A stretch of DNA of 64,000 nt from positions 10,001 to 74,000 of the forward strand of contig NC_063991.1 in assembly GCF_932276165.1 (NCBI RefSeq), in the 5' to 3' direction. A model generated the notes under the pieces. That model searched no databases. It saw nothing but the letters and a program-made list of their open reading frames with translations, and had not been told where the DNA came from. The position numbers and the translations under genes are program-made. Below are positions 10,119-20,189 of this stretch, piece by piece (within the stretch, counting starts at the first letter, position 1; the number at the start of each line of letters is the position of its first letter). The DNA is from Plutella xylostella. Lineage: Eukaryota; Arthropoda; Insecta; Lepidoptera; Plutellidae.

Positions 10119-10153
10119 TATGCAAATATATGCTGAGCCATATATTCTGCATA
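10119..10153 (+). other. Conserved hairpin just after the ORF2 stop (A1)
   Basis: TATGCAAATATATG, then CTGAGC, then CATATATTCTGCATA forms a 14-bp stem with one bulge and a 6-base loop, starting 5 bases after the ORF2 stop. The same hairpin is present in A2 (17737-17771). Its role is unknown. Confidence 0.55.
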
Positions 10154-10547
10154 GATAGGATAAAATAACCATTAGTTTAAAAACTGTATAAGTAGTTGAT
10201 AAGAAACCTAAACATAAATTAAGTACTATTAGAATTAGATAATAATATGAAATAATATTAAGTGTTGGCATAATATTAGAAATAAGATGTAAATAATAAT
10301 TAATAGTATATAAGTTAAAGTAAGAAAGATAAAAAACAAAAGGCAAAAAAAAAAACAATAATAAAAAATAATGAAAACAGTAAAAGAAAAAAAAATATAT
10401 ATATATATTACTAAATAATATAAAAAGAAAAGCAAAAAGGTACTGAAAAATGTAGCTCGATTACCCGACGTAGTATTTAAGTAGAATTAAGATAAATTAA
10501 GACTATAGATGTACAAAGTCCCTGATTATGTCAGGGGTGACTGGAAA

Positions 10548-10626
10548 GGGAGGGGTTTTAGTCGGTGAGAGTCCGACACTACCTGACAGTACGGGCTGTC
10601 AGGTGCCCATTAGGATTTCCCCTCCC
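10548..10626 (+). other. 3'-terminal RNA fold of A1 (three-way junction next to poly(A))
   Basis: GGGAGGGG (10548-10555) pairs perfectly with CCCCTCCC (10619-10626) and encloses two hairpins: GTCGG/CCGAC (10561-10577) and CCTGACAG/CTGTCAGG (10582-10603). It ends five bases before the poly(A). An equivalent fold sits at the end of A2 (18162-18240) and, in different sequence, of the SART-like elements. For LINEs the 3' UTR structure is the usual recognition site of the reverse transcriptase; that role is inferred here. Confidence 0.7.
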
Positions 10627-10657
10627 TACGGAAAAAAAAAAAAAAAAAAAAAAAAAA

Positions 10658-10844
10658 CCTAACCTAACCTAACCTAACCTAACCTAACCTAACCTAACCT
10701 AACCTAACCTAACCTAACCTAACCTAACCTAACCTAACCTAACCTAACCTAACCTAACCTAACCTAACCTAACCTAACCTAACCTAACCTAACCTAACCT
10801 AACCTAACCTAACCTAACCTAACCTAACCTAACCTAACCTAACC
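10658..10844 (+). repeat. Telomeric repeat tract (CCTAA)37
   Basis: Thirty-seven perfect CCTAA units (10658-10842) plus CC between the poly(A) of A1 and the 5' end of A2. Confidence 0.98.
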
Positions 10845-12597
10845 CAGTTGCATTCTTGCCGCCGTCCGGTACGCATCATTTTTGTTACGCTCCGCACCAA
10901 AAAAAAATCGCGAAAAATAGTAAAAATAGCGCGATTTTTATAAAAATAGTGTCAAATTGTGCGGGCAAAAAAGAGCTACATTGCTGTGCAAAAATTTTTC
11001 GCCGGAAAGTGAAAGTGAAAGTGGGAAGTGACAATTTGTGAAAAATTTAACCTTTTCGGCTGCGTGGCGGCCGAAAACGATCGACGACCCCCACTTTTTC
11101 TGGTACGCCCTGGACCGCATTGGTGACCTCTACAATCCTGCCAAGTTCCAGATTTTTGGCGCCAAGCGTCTAAGTACAAACGCCAAAAAAACAACTACCA
11201 CGTGGCCACGAGGTCATCGATGCTGACGAGTCCGGCCAAACCTGACACTCCAAAATCAAGCAGTAAAACCGGCAAGTTGCAACACTGTTTTTTATTTTCA
11301 AAAATTTTGACATTTGATAGAGCAACAGACATTTGAAAAAATTAAGTTTTTTCAAAAATTAATAACTCGCCGAAGTGATCTACGACATATACTTTTAAGA
11401 CCTTTATTAAGTAGACCACAAATAACTTTATATTTAGGCAAAAAAAATTTTTAAATCCGCTCTCTACTTTTTGAGATATTAATTTTTAAAAATTTTAGGT
11501 ATTTACGTGGTCCCCCCAATATTAAGTGTGGGAACTCAATTTGTACATGACAAAGCTTGTAGTAGCTTACTTATTGACGCTACAAATTTTCAAATTAAAA
11601 TTTTGTATTTTTTTGTGTATTTTTTATATTTTTTGTATTTAATTGTTGTTTTTTGTATGTAATTAATTATTTATACATTTTAAAAATATTTTGAAATTTG
11701 TACTGTACGGGGCTCATCAAGCCCGACAGATTGAGCCCAATCTCGGGTTGTTTTGGATCAGTGGATCCAAAGTTAGCTTATTGTCCGCCATCTTGGACGC
11801 CATCTTGGAAAACTTTAGACCCAAGTAACTTGTGACTGGATATTCCCTCTGACGTGCGGTTTTCTTGGTTATTATTGTCTTCAGAAGCTCTACAAGATAA
11901 ACTACTTGTTGACTCTACATAGAGTCCAAAGTTTTTGTAGAGTTTCGACAGGATTCAGATCGACACAGCTGGCCTTTACTCTGTGGTCCAAACCGCAGCG
12001 CTCTGGGGCATCTGGATCAGAAGTTATCGCTTTTTTAAATTTTCGGCGGCCATTTTGTCGGCCATTTTGGATTTCTTAAAACATCTGTATCTCGGGAACC
12101 CGTCATCCGATCAGAACGCGGTTTTCAGTAGCACTAAAGGCTTGCTCAGGACTACCCTTCGAGATATAGAGACTGTCTCTACATAGAGCAAACATTTTAT
12201 TTTTAAGAAATAGCAATTTGACGCCCTCTTTTTATGATATAGATTTCTATTGAGCCTAATTTACTGCTATTCTTTGATTTAGAGATCATTTTATTTTCTC
12301 TACATTACTTTTTGTTGTTTTTACTTTTAAATTATGTTATTTTAGTGACGTCTTTTTGACACAGAGCTTTATTGAGCCCTGATATATTGACGTAGAGCCA
12401 GTATTTATTACTTAGTTCTACTCATATTTTATTTTTACTCTAGTTTTTATTAGTAGACTCAGAGTTTTATTGAACTCTGCCATAGTTTAGATTAAGTTAT
12501 ATATACACTATTGTGTAGAGACAAGGTTCCCTATTGAATCTTCAATAATTCCATTTGAACGTATTATCTACTTTGACGCACCCGTACCCAAATAACT
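10845..12597 (+). promoter_or_regulatory. 5' UTR / internal promoter region of A2
   Basis: It aligns with the A1 leader over its whole length with scattered substitutions and small indels. The four YY1/Pho-like sites are kept (11787, 11799, 12048, 12060), as are the TATTGAGC-type repeats before the ORF1 ATG. Confidence 0.6.
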
Positions 12598-14037
12598 ATG
12601 ATGGGTATTAGGACTCCTCCCGCCAAAGGAAATGACAAACAGGATACCCAACGGTCTCCCGTAAAGAAACCGGAGAAGGCTGGTCCTTCAAAGCCTACTG
12701 CGACTACGTCCACCAACGTTAGGCGAAGCGTCGGTGAATGGGAGACTGGAAACTCGGATATTCCACGATCTAGCCCCCTTAAATACCAAGATAGGTTGTC
12801 TGAGGCAAGAGCTTGCGTTACGAAGGCTAAGCTAAATCTTAGCAACTCACGCAACCTCAAAACCGAAATAAAGGAGGGTGTAACGCAGGCAGTTGATAGG
12901 CTCTATCAATTGGTAAAGGAAGCTGGAGCCGCAAAGGGCCAGCCCCAAGCCAACCCACCACCGCCGGCGGTGCAAGCAGAAAAACCCGGCCCCCCTGACA
13001 CCGACCTCTTTAAAAGGATAGATGCTCAATCCGCTCAAATAAGAGAAAACGCCAAGATGCTGGAGGACATCAAGTATAGTCTTGACAAGCAAACAAGGAT
13101 GCTTGAAACTCAAACAAATGAGACCCTCCCAGCGATGTGCGCTAAGATGGATAAGGCCCAAGATAACATCATTGATGAGACCAAGAACCAACTGGCAGAG
13201 TTTAGAAAAATGGTAGAGAGCGACCATTCACAAAGACTGAGCTACGCAGAAATGGCTAGCCGACCGAAACTTTCGCAGCCAGAGCGAGTGCATTCCATCA
13301 TAATCTCGTCCTCTGATGCGACAGAATCTAGCGGGCAGGTGCTAGAGAAAATAAGAACTGCAGTAGACGCGAAAACCTCAGGTCTCCAAATCGACAAGGT
13401 AAGGAAGGCTAAGGACCAAAAAGTAATAATCAGCTGCACCACAAAAGACGAGTTACTGAGGGTCGCAAGCAGATTGAAAGAAGGTTCTAGCCTGCGCTGT
13501 GAGGAGGCAATCCACAAGGACCCATTAGTCGTACTCAAAGGAGTACTAAAGATCAACTCGGATGAGGACGTGGTCAAGGCCGTTACCATCCAAAACAAAA
13601 AGCTTTTGGATGGCCTGAGTTCCGATGAAATAAGAGTTCAGGTCAAGTATAGGAAACGTGCTAGAAACCCCCACGCTGACAACGTCATTATGCAGGTGTC
13701 CCCACAAGTCTGGCAACGTCTAACGAGAGCACAAATAGTTCACGTTGATCTCCAGAGGATAACGTTAGCCGACCAGTCACCACTCGTGCAGTGCTCGCTC
13801 TGCCTAGGCTACGGCCACGGTAGGCGGTTCTGCAAGGATGAAGTGGCGAAATGCAGCCACTGTGGTGGGCCACACATGTGGGCTGACTGTCCTGATAGGG
13901 TTCTCGGAGAGCAGCCACGGTGCTGCAATTGCACTAAAGCTAAACAAGCATCAAGCAACCACAACGCATTTAGCCAAGACTGCCCTATCCGAAAGAGGTG
14001 GGATGAGTTAGCGAGAGCCACGGTAGCTTATTGCTAA
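12598..14037 (+). CDS. ORF1 (gag-like protein) of TRAS-like A2
   Basis: 479 residues, same start and stop as ORF1 of A1, differing at only about a dozen and a half residues, mostly in the coiled-coil region (about 155-230). The three C-terminal zinc knuckles are unchanged. It ends with TAA inside the sequence GCTTATTGCTAAGG, where the ORF2 frame is already open. Confidence 0.9.
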   Translation: MMGIRTPPAKGNDKQDTQRSPVKKPEKAGPSKPTATTSTNVRRSVGEWETGNSDIPRSSPLKYQDRLSEARACVTKAKLNLSNSRNLKTEIKEGVTQAVDRLYQLVKEAGAAKGQPQANPPPPAVQAEKPGPPDTDLFKRIDAQSAQIRENAKMLEDIKYSLDKQTRMLETQTNETLPAMCAKMDKAQDNIIDETKNQLAEFRKMVESDHSQRLSYAEMASRPKLSQPERVHSIIISSSDATESSGQVLEKIRTAVDAKTSGLQIDKVRKAKDQKVIISCTTKDELLRVASRLKEGSSLRCEEAIHKDPLVVLKGVLKINSDEDVVKAVTIQNKKLLDGLSSDEIRVQVKYRKRARNPHADNVIMQVSPQVWQRLTRAQIVHVDLQRITLADQSPLVQCSLCLGYGHGRRFCKDEVAKCSHCGGPHMWADCPDRVLGEQPRCCNCTKAKQASSNHNAFSQDCPIRKRWDELARATVAYC

Positions 14038-14038
14038 G

Positions 14039-17000
14039 GTGGTGACAACAGAGAAAACCGCAAACAACGACAAAAAGGGGTACTTGGTGGTCCAGGCAAA
14101 CTTGCAGAGGAAGAAACTTGCGACCCTCGAACTAATGAAAGCAGGGAACGAAAGATGCGCGGCCTTTGCTCTGGTCCAGGAGCCTTATGTAGGGGGGGAA
14201 AGGACAATGAGGAACTATGGGGCGGCGAGGATATTTCAGGCAGCTGACAAAGGGGAAGGCGTAGTAAAGGCGGCAATCGTCGTATTTGACCATGACCTTG
14301 ATGTGTTACCGTACCCAAAACTGACTACTAACAACATCGTTGTAGTCAAGATCAAGACTAGCGCCTGGGAGATCGTTGTTGCCTCTTTTTACTTCGAACC
14401 CGACCAACAAATTGAACCATACCTGGAGCAGATCAAAGTGATAGCAAGGGAGCTTGGACCAGCGAGACTCATATTCGGAGGGGACAGTAATGCAAAGAGC
14501 ACCTGGTGGGGAAGCCACGTCGTTGACCTTCGAGGGGAAGAGGTTTCCGGAACCCTAGAAGAACTTGGTTTGCAGGTGTTGAACAACGGTGACACTCCGA
14601 CCTTTAGCACTGTCAGGGGGAACAAAACATACAGGAGCCACGTAGATATAACAGTATGCACAGAAGATCTCTTGAATCTAGTGGAAGACTGGTTTGTCGA
14701 CGAGGATATCACCAGCTCGGACCACAACGGTATTACTTTCAAAATTAATCTAAAAAAATCAAAAGGAGAGAGTGTAAAAAGAACTACTAGAATATACAAA
14801 ACCAAAGACGTTAATTGGGAACAATTTCACGAAAAACTGGAGGAATTAAAGACAGAAAACCACATTAACTTAGAAACTTTAGCAAATATCAACACCGTAT
14901 TAGATTTAGAACACCTTATCGAAAATTTTAATAGCTTAATAATAAAATGTTGCCAAGATGAACTACCGAAAATCAAGCAGAACAATAAATTTATAATGCC
15001 GTGGTGGTCCGAGCAACTTGATAAACTCAAAAAAGACACAGTCACTAAAAAACGAAGGATTAAGTGTGCAGCTCCAGTACGGAAAACTAAAGTAGTGGAA
15101 GAATACCTGCAAGCCAAGGAAATATATGAAACTGAAGCGAAAAAGGCACAAATCGATAGCTGGAAGGACTTCTGCGGGAAACAGGACAAGGAAGGTCTTT
15201 GGGAGGGAATATATAGGGTTATAGGACGGACCACCAAAAGACACGAAGATGTTCCACTTGTACAAAACGGGAAAGACATTGACCTGAAAGACTCTGCACA
15301 GGTTCTAGCTGAGACTTTTTACCCTGCTGATCTGGAAGCTACTGACAGCGCAGAGCACCAGCGGATAAGACTGTTAGCATGCCAGGAGGAAGCAATCGAG
15401 GAACAAGTACTAGACCCACCTTTCACTATGGTTGAACTGATTGCTGCGGTAAAAAGCTTCAACCCCAAGAAAGCACCAGGAGAGGACGGCCTGACGGCCG
15501 ATATATGCAGTGAAATCATCCTGAGGAACCCCAAATTCTTCCTATCACTGGCCAACAAGTGTCTAACCTTGGGATTATTTCCTAAGATCTGGAAAATCGC
15601 CACAGTAGTAGCCCTTCGTAAACCAGGAAAAGATGACTACCAGAATCCCAAGTCTTATAGGCCCATTGGATTGTTGCCAGTGATGGGAAAAATTTTGGAA
15701 AAAATCATCGTTGGACGTTTAAAATGGCACCTTATCCCGAAAACGAGCCCAAGACAGTACGGTTTCATGCCCCAAAAAAGCACTGAGGACTCCCTCTATG
15801 ATCTGGTGAACTATATACGCGGAAAGCTCAAGGAGAAAAAGCTAGTGGTGATGGTGTCGCTGGATATAGAGGGAGCCTTTGACAATGCTTGGTGGCCCGC
15901 AATCAGAATTCGGCTGTCAGAGGAGAAATGCCCGACAAACATAAAAAGGATTATATACAGTTACCTAAACGACAGGATGGTCAAAGTTAGGTATGGTGGT
16001 CAGGAATACTCCAAGAGCACAAATAAGGGATGTGTGCAAGGATCGATTGGTGGTCCGACCCTGTGGAACCTTCTTCTGGACCCACTGTTAAAAGGACTGG
16101 ACCGTCGGGGCGACTACTGCCAGGCTTTTGCAGACGACGTCGTTTTAGTGTTTGACGCAGACAGAGCGGTAGACATACAGCGTCAAGCAAATGCTGCCCT
16201 CGCCCATGTACAGAGATGGGGCCAGGATAACAAGCTGAACTTTGCAGCACACAAGACTAAGGCAATGATCATCACTAACAAGCTCAAATACGACACCCCA
16301 GCACTGAGCATGGGGGGTGTGGATATAGGCTTCTCCAAGGAGATCAAAATACTTGGGCTAACCATAGACGACAAACTGACGTTCAATAGTCATGTGGCAG
16401 AGGTTTGCAAAAAAGCCCTCAACATCTACAAACAGCTGTCTAGGGCAGCCAAAGTCAGCTGGGGCCTTCATCCGGAAGTCATACGACTAATTTACACGGC
16501 TACTGTAGAGCCGATTATCATGTATGCCGCAAGCGCTTGGGCACCGGCGACTAAGAAACTGGGGATACAGAAGCACCTGAATGCAGTACAAAGAGGGTTT
16601 GCTCAAAAGCTGACAAAAGCATACCGGACCGTGTCCCTAAACTCCGCACTCCTACTGGCTGGCATACTGCCCCTAGATCTTCGCATACAGGAAGCAGCAG
16701 CTCTTTACGAGGCTAGGAGAGGCAAAGACCCAGAGCAGAGGCAAGGTGAAGGGGAGGTCGAACTAGTCACTGCCTATGCGGAGACTCCCCATCCAGCTGA
16801 ACATATGGAACTGGAGTTCATTAATCTGGTGGACCAGCAACAGGTGGAGGCCCACAACTGCCAAGCAGTAAAAATTTATACGGACGGCAGCAAAATTGAT
16901 GGCAAGGTTGGAGCAGCGTTATCCTTATGGAATAACGAAGCCCAATTCAAGGCCATCAAGTTGAAACTGTCTCCCTACTGCACGGTCTACCAGGCCGAAC

Positions 17001-17731
17001 TTCTGGCCATATGCAAGGCTACGAGGGTGATATTGGACCGTCAGGAGACGAGTTTCGGCATATTCAGTGACTCGAGGTCAGCTCTGGAGACTATTGTCAA
17101 CCACAATACTCGTCACCCTCTAGCAACTGAAGCAAGAAGCAACCTGAGCCGTTGCAAATCTCAGAATAAGACAGTTGACTTATTCTGGATTAAAGCACAT
17201 GCAGGGCTGGAGGGAAACGAAGCAGCTGACAAGTTAGCCAAAGAGGCTGCCAAAACCCTGAAATGCAAACCCCACTACGAACAGTGCCCGGTATCATTCA
17301 TCAAGCGAAAAATCCGCCTGGACTCGCTTGCCGAATGGAACCGGAGGTACAAGTCAGGTACAACTGCATCGGTCACTAAGATATTCTTCCCAGACGCAAT
17401 AGATGCATACAGGACAGTCCGCAAAATTGAAATTAGCAATGTACTAACCCAGGTTATGACAGGACATGGTGGATTCTCTGAGTACTTGAATAGATTCAAG
17501 TGCAAGGAGAGCCCATCATGCACCTGTGACCCACAACAGGTAGAAAGCATACCGCATCTGCTATTTGACTGTCCCGTGTACGGGTTCTCGAGATACGAAC
17601 TAGAGCAAAAGGCAGATGTGACTCTGAATGTAGAAAACGCCAAAAATATAATAATGGATAAGGAAGTACGTCAGGCTTTCTTAGAATACTGTATAAATTT
17701 AGCAAAAAAAGTTATAGCTAGAAATAAGTAA
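14039..17731 (+). CDS. ORF2 polyprotein (endonuclease, RT, RNase H, finger) of TRAS-like A2
   Basis: 1230 codons counted from GTG 14039, same length and domain order as in A1, with differences scattered at a few per cent of residues. The catalytic features seen in A1 are kept: GGDSNAKSTWW and SDHNG in the endonuclease, FADD in the reverse transcriptase, YTDGSK, SDSRSAL and KAHAGLEGNEAAD in RNase H, and the terminal CTC...H...C finger. It also lacks an early ATG. Two near-identical intact copies next to each other suggest recent activity or recent duplication. Confidence 0.92.
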   Translation: MVTTEKTANNDKKGYLVVQANLQRKKLATLELMKAGNERCAAFALVQEPYVGGERTMRNYGAARIFQAADKGEGVVKAAIVVFDHDLDVLPYPKLTTNNIVVVKIKTSAWEIVVASFYFEPDQQIEPYLEQIKVIARELGPARLIFGGDSNAKSTWWGSHVVDLRGEEVSGTLEELGLQVLNNGDTPTFSTVRGNKTYRSHVDITVCTEDLLNLVEDWFVDEDITSSDHNGITFKINLKKSKGESVKRTTRIYKTKDVNWEQFHEKLEELKTENHINLETLANINTVLDLEHLIENFNSLIIKCCQDELPKIKQNNKFIMPWWSEQLDKLKKDTVTKKRRIKCAAPVRKTKVVEEYLQAKEIYETEAKKAQIDSWKDFCGKQDKEGLWEGIYRVIGRTTKRHEDVPLVQNGKDIDLKDSAQVLAETFYPADLEATDSAEHQRIRLLACQEEAIEEQVLDPPFTMVELIAAVKSFNPKKAPGEDGLTADICSEIILRNPKFFLSLANKCLTLGLFPKIWKIATVVALRKPGKDDYQNPKSYRPIGLLPVMGKILEKIIVGRLKWHLIPKTSPRQYGFMPQKSTEDSLYDLVNYIRGKLKEKKLVVMVSLDIEGAFDNAWWPAIRIRLSEEKCPTNIKRIIYSYLNDRMVKVRYGGQEYSKSTNKGCVQGSIGGPTLWNLLLDPLLKGLDRRGDYCQAFADDVVLVFDADRAVDIQRQANAALAHVQRWGQDNKLNFAAHKTKAMIITNKLKYDTPALSMGGVDIGFSKEIKILGLTIDDKLTFNSHVAEVCKKALNIYKQLSRAAKVSWGLHPEVIRLIYTATVEPIIMYAASAWAPATKKLGIQKHLNAVQRGFAQKLTKAYRTVSLNSALLLAGILPLDLRIQEAAALYEARRGKDPEQRQGEGEVELVTAYAETPHPAEHMELEFINLVDQQQVEAHNCQAVKIYTDGSKIDGKVGAALSLWNNEAQFKAIKLKLSPYCTVYQAELLAICKATRVILDRQETSFGIFSDSRSALETIVNHNTRHPLATEARSNLSRCKSQNKTVDLFWIKAHAGLEGNEAADKLAKEAAKTLKCKPHYEQCPVSFIKRKIRLDSLAEWNRRYKSGTTASVTKIFFPDAIDAYRTVRKIEISNVLTQVMTGHGGFSEYLNRFKCKESPSCTCDPQQVESIPHLLFDCPVYGFSRYELEQKADVTLNVENAKNIIMDKEVRQAFLEYCINLAKKVIARNK

Positions 17732-18161
17732 GCTATTATGCAAATATATGCTGAGCCATATATTCTGCATAGATAGGATATTATAATCATAAGTCTAAAA
17801 ACTGTAGAAGTAGTTGATAAGAAACCTAAAAATAATTTAAGTACTATTGAAATTAGATAATAAAATGAAATAATATTAAGTGTTGGCATAATATTAGAAA
17901 TAAGATGTAAATAATAATTAATAGTATATAAGTTAAAGTAAGAAAGATAAAAAACAAAAGGCAGAAAAAAATATAAAAAAAATAATGAAAACAGTAAAAG
18001 AAAAAAAAATATATATATATATTACTAAATAATATAAAAAGAAAAGCAAAAAGGTACTAAAAAATGTAGCTCGATTACCCGACATAGTATTTAAGTAGAA
18101 TTAAGATAAATTAAGACTATAGCTGTACAAAGTCCCTGATTATGTCAGGGGTGACTGGAAA

Positions 18162-18240
18162 GGGAGGGGTTTTAGTCGGTGAGAGTCCGACACTACCTGA
18201 CAGTACGGGCTGTCAGGTGTCCATTAGGATTTCCCCTCCC
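18162..18240 (+). other. 3'-terminal RNA fold of A2
   Basis: The same three-way junction as at the end of A1: GGGAGGGG (18162-18169) with CCCCTCCC (18233-18240), enclosing GTCGG/CCGAC and CCTGACAG/CTGTCAGG hairpins, then the poly(A). One base differs from A1 between the second hairpin and the closing arm (GTCC against GCCC), outside the stems. Confidence 0.7.
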
Positions 18241-18244
18241 TACG

Positions 18245-18278
<34 letters not shown>

Positions 18279-18281
<3 letters not shown>

Positions 18282-18455
18282 AACCTAACCTAACCTAACC
18301 TAACCTAACCTAACCTAACCTAACCTAACCTAACCTAACCTAACCTAACCTAACCTAACCTAACCTAACCTAACCTAACCTAACCTAACCTAACCTAACC
18401 TAACCTAACCTAACCTAACCTAACCTAACCTAACCTAACCTAACCTAACCTAACC
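18279..18455 (+). repeat. Telomeric repeat tract (CCTAA)35
   Basis: Thirty-five perfect CCTAA units (18279-18453) plus CC between the A2 poly(A) and the 5' end of copy C. Confidence 0.98.
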
Positions 18456-20189
18456 AGTTGCATTCTTGCCGCCGTCCGGGACGCATCGTTTTTGCAACGC
18501 TCCGCACCTAAAAAATCGCGAAATATAGTAAAAATAGTGCGATTTTCATAAAAATAGTGTCAAATTGTGCGGGCAAGCGAGTGCTACATTGCTATGCAAA
18601 AATTTTTGTCCCAAAAGTGAAAGTGAAAGTAGGAAGTGAGAAAAAGTGATAAATTTAACCTTTTCGGCTGCGTGCTGGCCGAAAACGATCGACGACCCCT
18701 ACTTTTTCTGGTACGCCCTGGACCGCATCGGTGACCTCTACAATCCTGCCAAGTTCCAGATTTTTGGCGCCAAGCGTCTAAGTACAAACGCCAAAAAAAC
18801 AACTTCCACGTGGCCACGAGGTCATTGATCCCGACAAGTCCGGCCAAACCTGACACTCCAAAATCAACGAACAAGACCGGCAAGTTGCAAAACAGTTTTT
18901 TATTTTCAAAAATTTTGACTTTTGGTAGAGCCACAGACATTTTAAGAAATTAAGTTTTTTCAAAAATCAATAACTTGCCCAAGTGATCTATGACATATAC
19001 TTCTGAGAACATTATTAAGTAGACCATAATTAACTGTATATTTGACCAAAAATTTTTTTAAATCTGTTCTCTACTTTTTGAAATATTAATTTATTAAAAT
19101 TGTAGGTATTACGTGGTACCCCCAATATTAAGTGTGGGAACTCAATTTTGACCTGACAAAACTTGTTGTATTTCACTTAGGGATACTACAATTTTTCAAA
19201 TATATTTTTTTATTTTTTCTGTGTTATTTATATTTTTTTTCGATTTTATTGTTGTTTTTTGTATTTAATTAAGTATTTAATCATATTAAAATTATTTTGA
19301 CAATTGTACTGAACGGGGCTCATCAAGCCCGACAGATTGAGCCCAATCTCGGGTGATTTTGGACCATAGAATCCAAAGTTAACAAAACGGCGGCCATTTT
19401 GGACGCCATTTTGAATTTCTTTGGATTCAAGTAACTCCTGACAGAATACTCGTATTGAGCTGCGGTTTTCTTTGTTATAGCTGATCCCTCATACTCTACA
19501 ATATTTTATACTTTTTGACTCTACATAGAGCAACTTTTTTTTATTTAGAGATTGCACAAGATTCGGATTGGTACCACTGACCCATACTTTCTGGCCAAAA
19601 CCGCGTTGCTCTGGGACATCTGGATCCGGAGTTATAGGTATTTGAATTTTCTGGCGGCCATTTTGTCCGCCATATTGGAAATCTTAAAATCGCTTTATCT
19701 CCGGAACCCGTCATCCAATCTCGGCGCGGTTTTTGGGCCTACACTCGGGTGGGCCAGGGCTGCTTTCCAGAATATAGACCCTGACTCTACATAGAGTTTT
19801 TGATTTTTATTTTGAAATATATTTTTAAATTAAAAGTGTTAATTAAGTTTTCGGTTTTTATATGGATACAGAGCTTTATTGAGCCCTGATTAATTGACCT
19901 AGAGTCAGTATTACTCACTCTACAAGAGTTTTATTTAGATTTAATTTAATTCTTTTGTTCTTCTCTGATTTGTCAACTATTATAAGTTAGCAAACGACCC
20001 GCTCTGGTAAAGAGAGTAAAGACTCTACATTATAATTTTATTGTTTGTCCATATTTTGATTGACGTGTTAAATACTGTTTATTATTATTCACTGTAATAA
20101 ACTTTACTCTACATTTTATTGTTATTCATAAATTTTACAACTTATACAAACTTAATTGTACAAATTGACACGTTCCTAAAGAACGAATA
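18456..20189 (+). promoter_or_regulatory. 5' UTR / internal promoter region of C
   Basis: Its beginning is close to A1/A2; the downstream half is diverged. Despite this, four CCAT(T/A)TTGG-type sites persist at corresponding places (about 19392, 19405, 19655, 19669), and the CTCTACATAGAG and TTTATTGAGCCCT motifs are present. Retention of these sites between subfamilies suggests a function in transcription. Confidence 0.55.

Larger units (their letters stand above)
3233..10657 (+). mobile_element. TRAS-like telomere-specific non-LTR retrotransposon, copy A1 (full length)
   Basis: A complete 7.4-kb element: 5' end CAGTTGCATTCTTGCC joined to CCTAACC, a 1.75-kb leader, ORF1, ORF2, 3' UTR, and a 26-A tail (10632-10657) joined to CCTAA. 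The order poly(A)-(CCTAA)n on the sense strand is the TRAS orientation, expected when the TTAGG strand is nicked first and primes reverse transcription. ORF1 (479 codons) and ORF2 (1230 codons) are unbroken, so the copy may be competent. ORF2 carries an RNase H domain after the reverse transcriptase. The clade is called R1-like from ORF2 layout and target site; no tree was made. Confidence 0.9.
10845..18278 (+). mobile_element. TRAS-like telomere-specific non-LTR retrotransposon, copy A2 (full length)
   Basis: Second complete copy of the A family, very similar to A1 base by base through the leader, both ORFs and the 3' UTR. It has the same 5' end and a 34-A tail (18245-18278) joined to CCTAA. 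Both ORFs are the same length as in A1 and unbroken. It is separated from A1 and C by pure CCTAA tracts, so it is an independent insertion into telomere repeat or part of a tandem duplication of array plus element. Confidence 0.9.

Noticed and set aside
10053..10435. Hydrophobic - strand frames in the A1 3' UTR as membrane proteins
   Set aside because: They arise from A-rich sense sequence read in antisense (Phe/Leu/Ile/Tyr runs) and are not kept in frame in A2.
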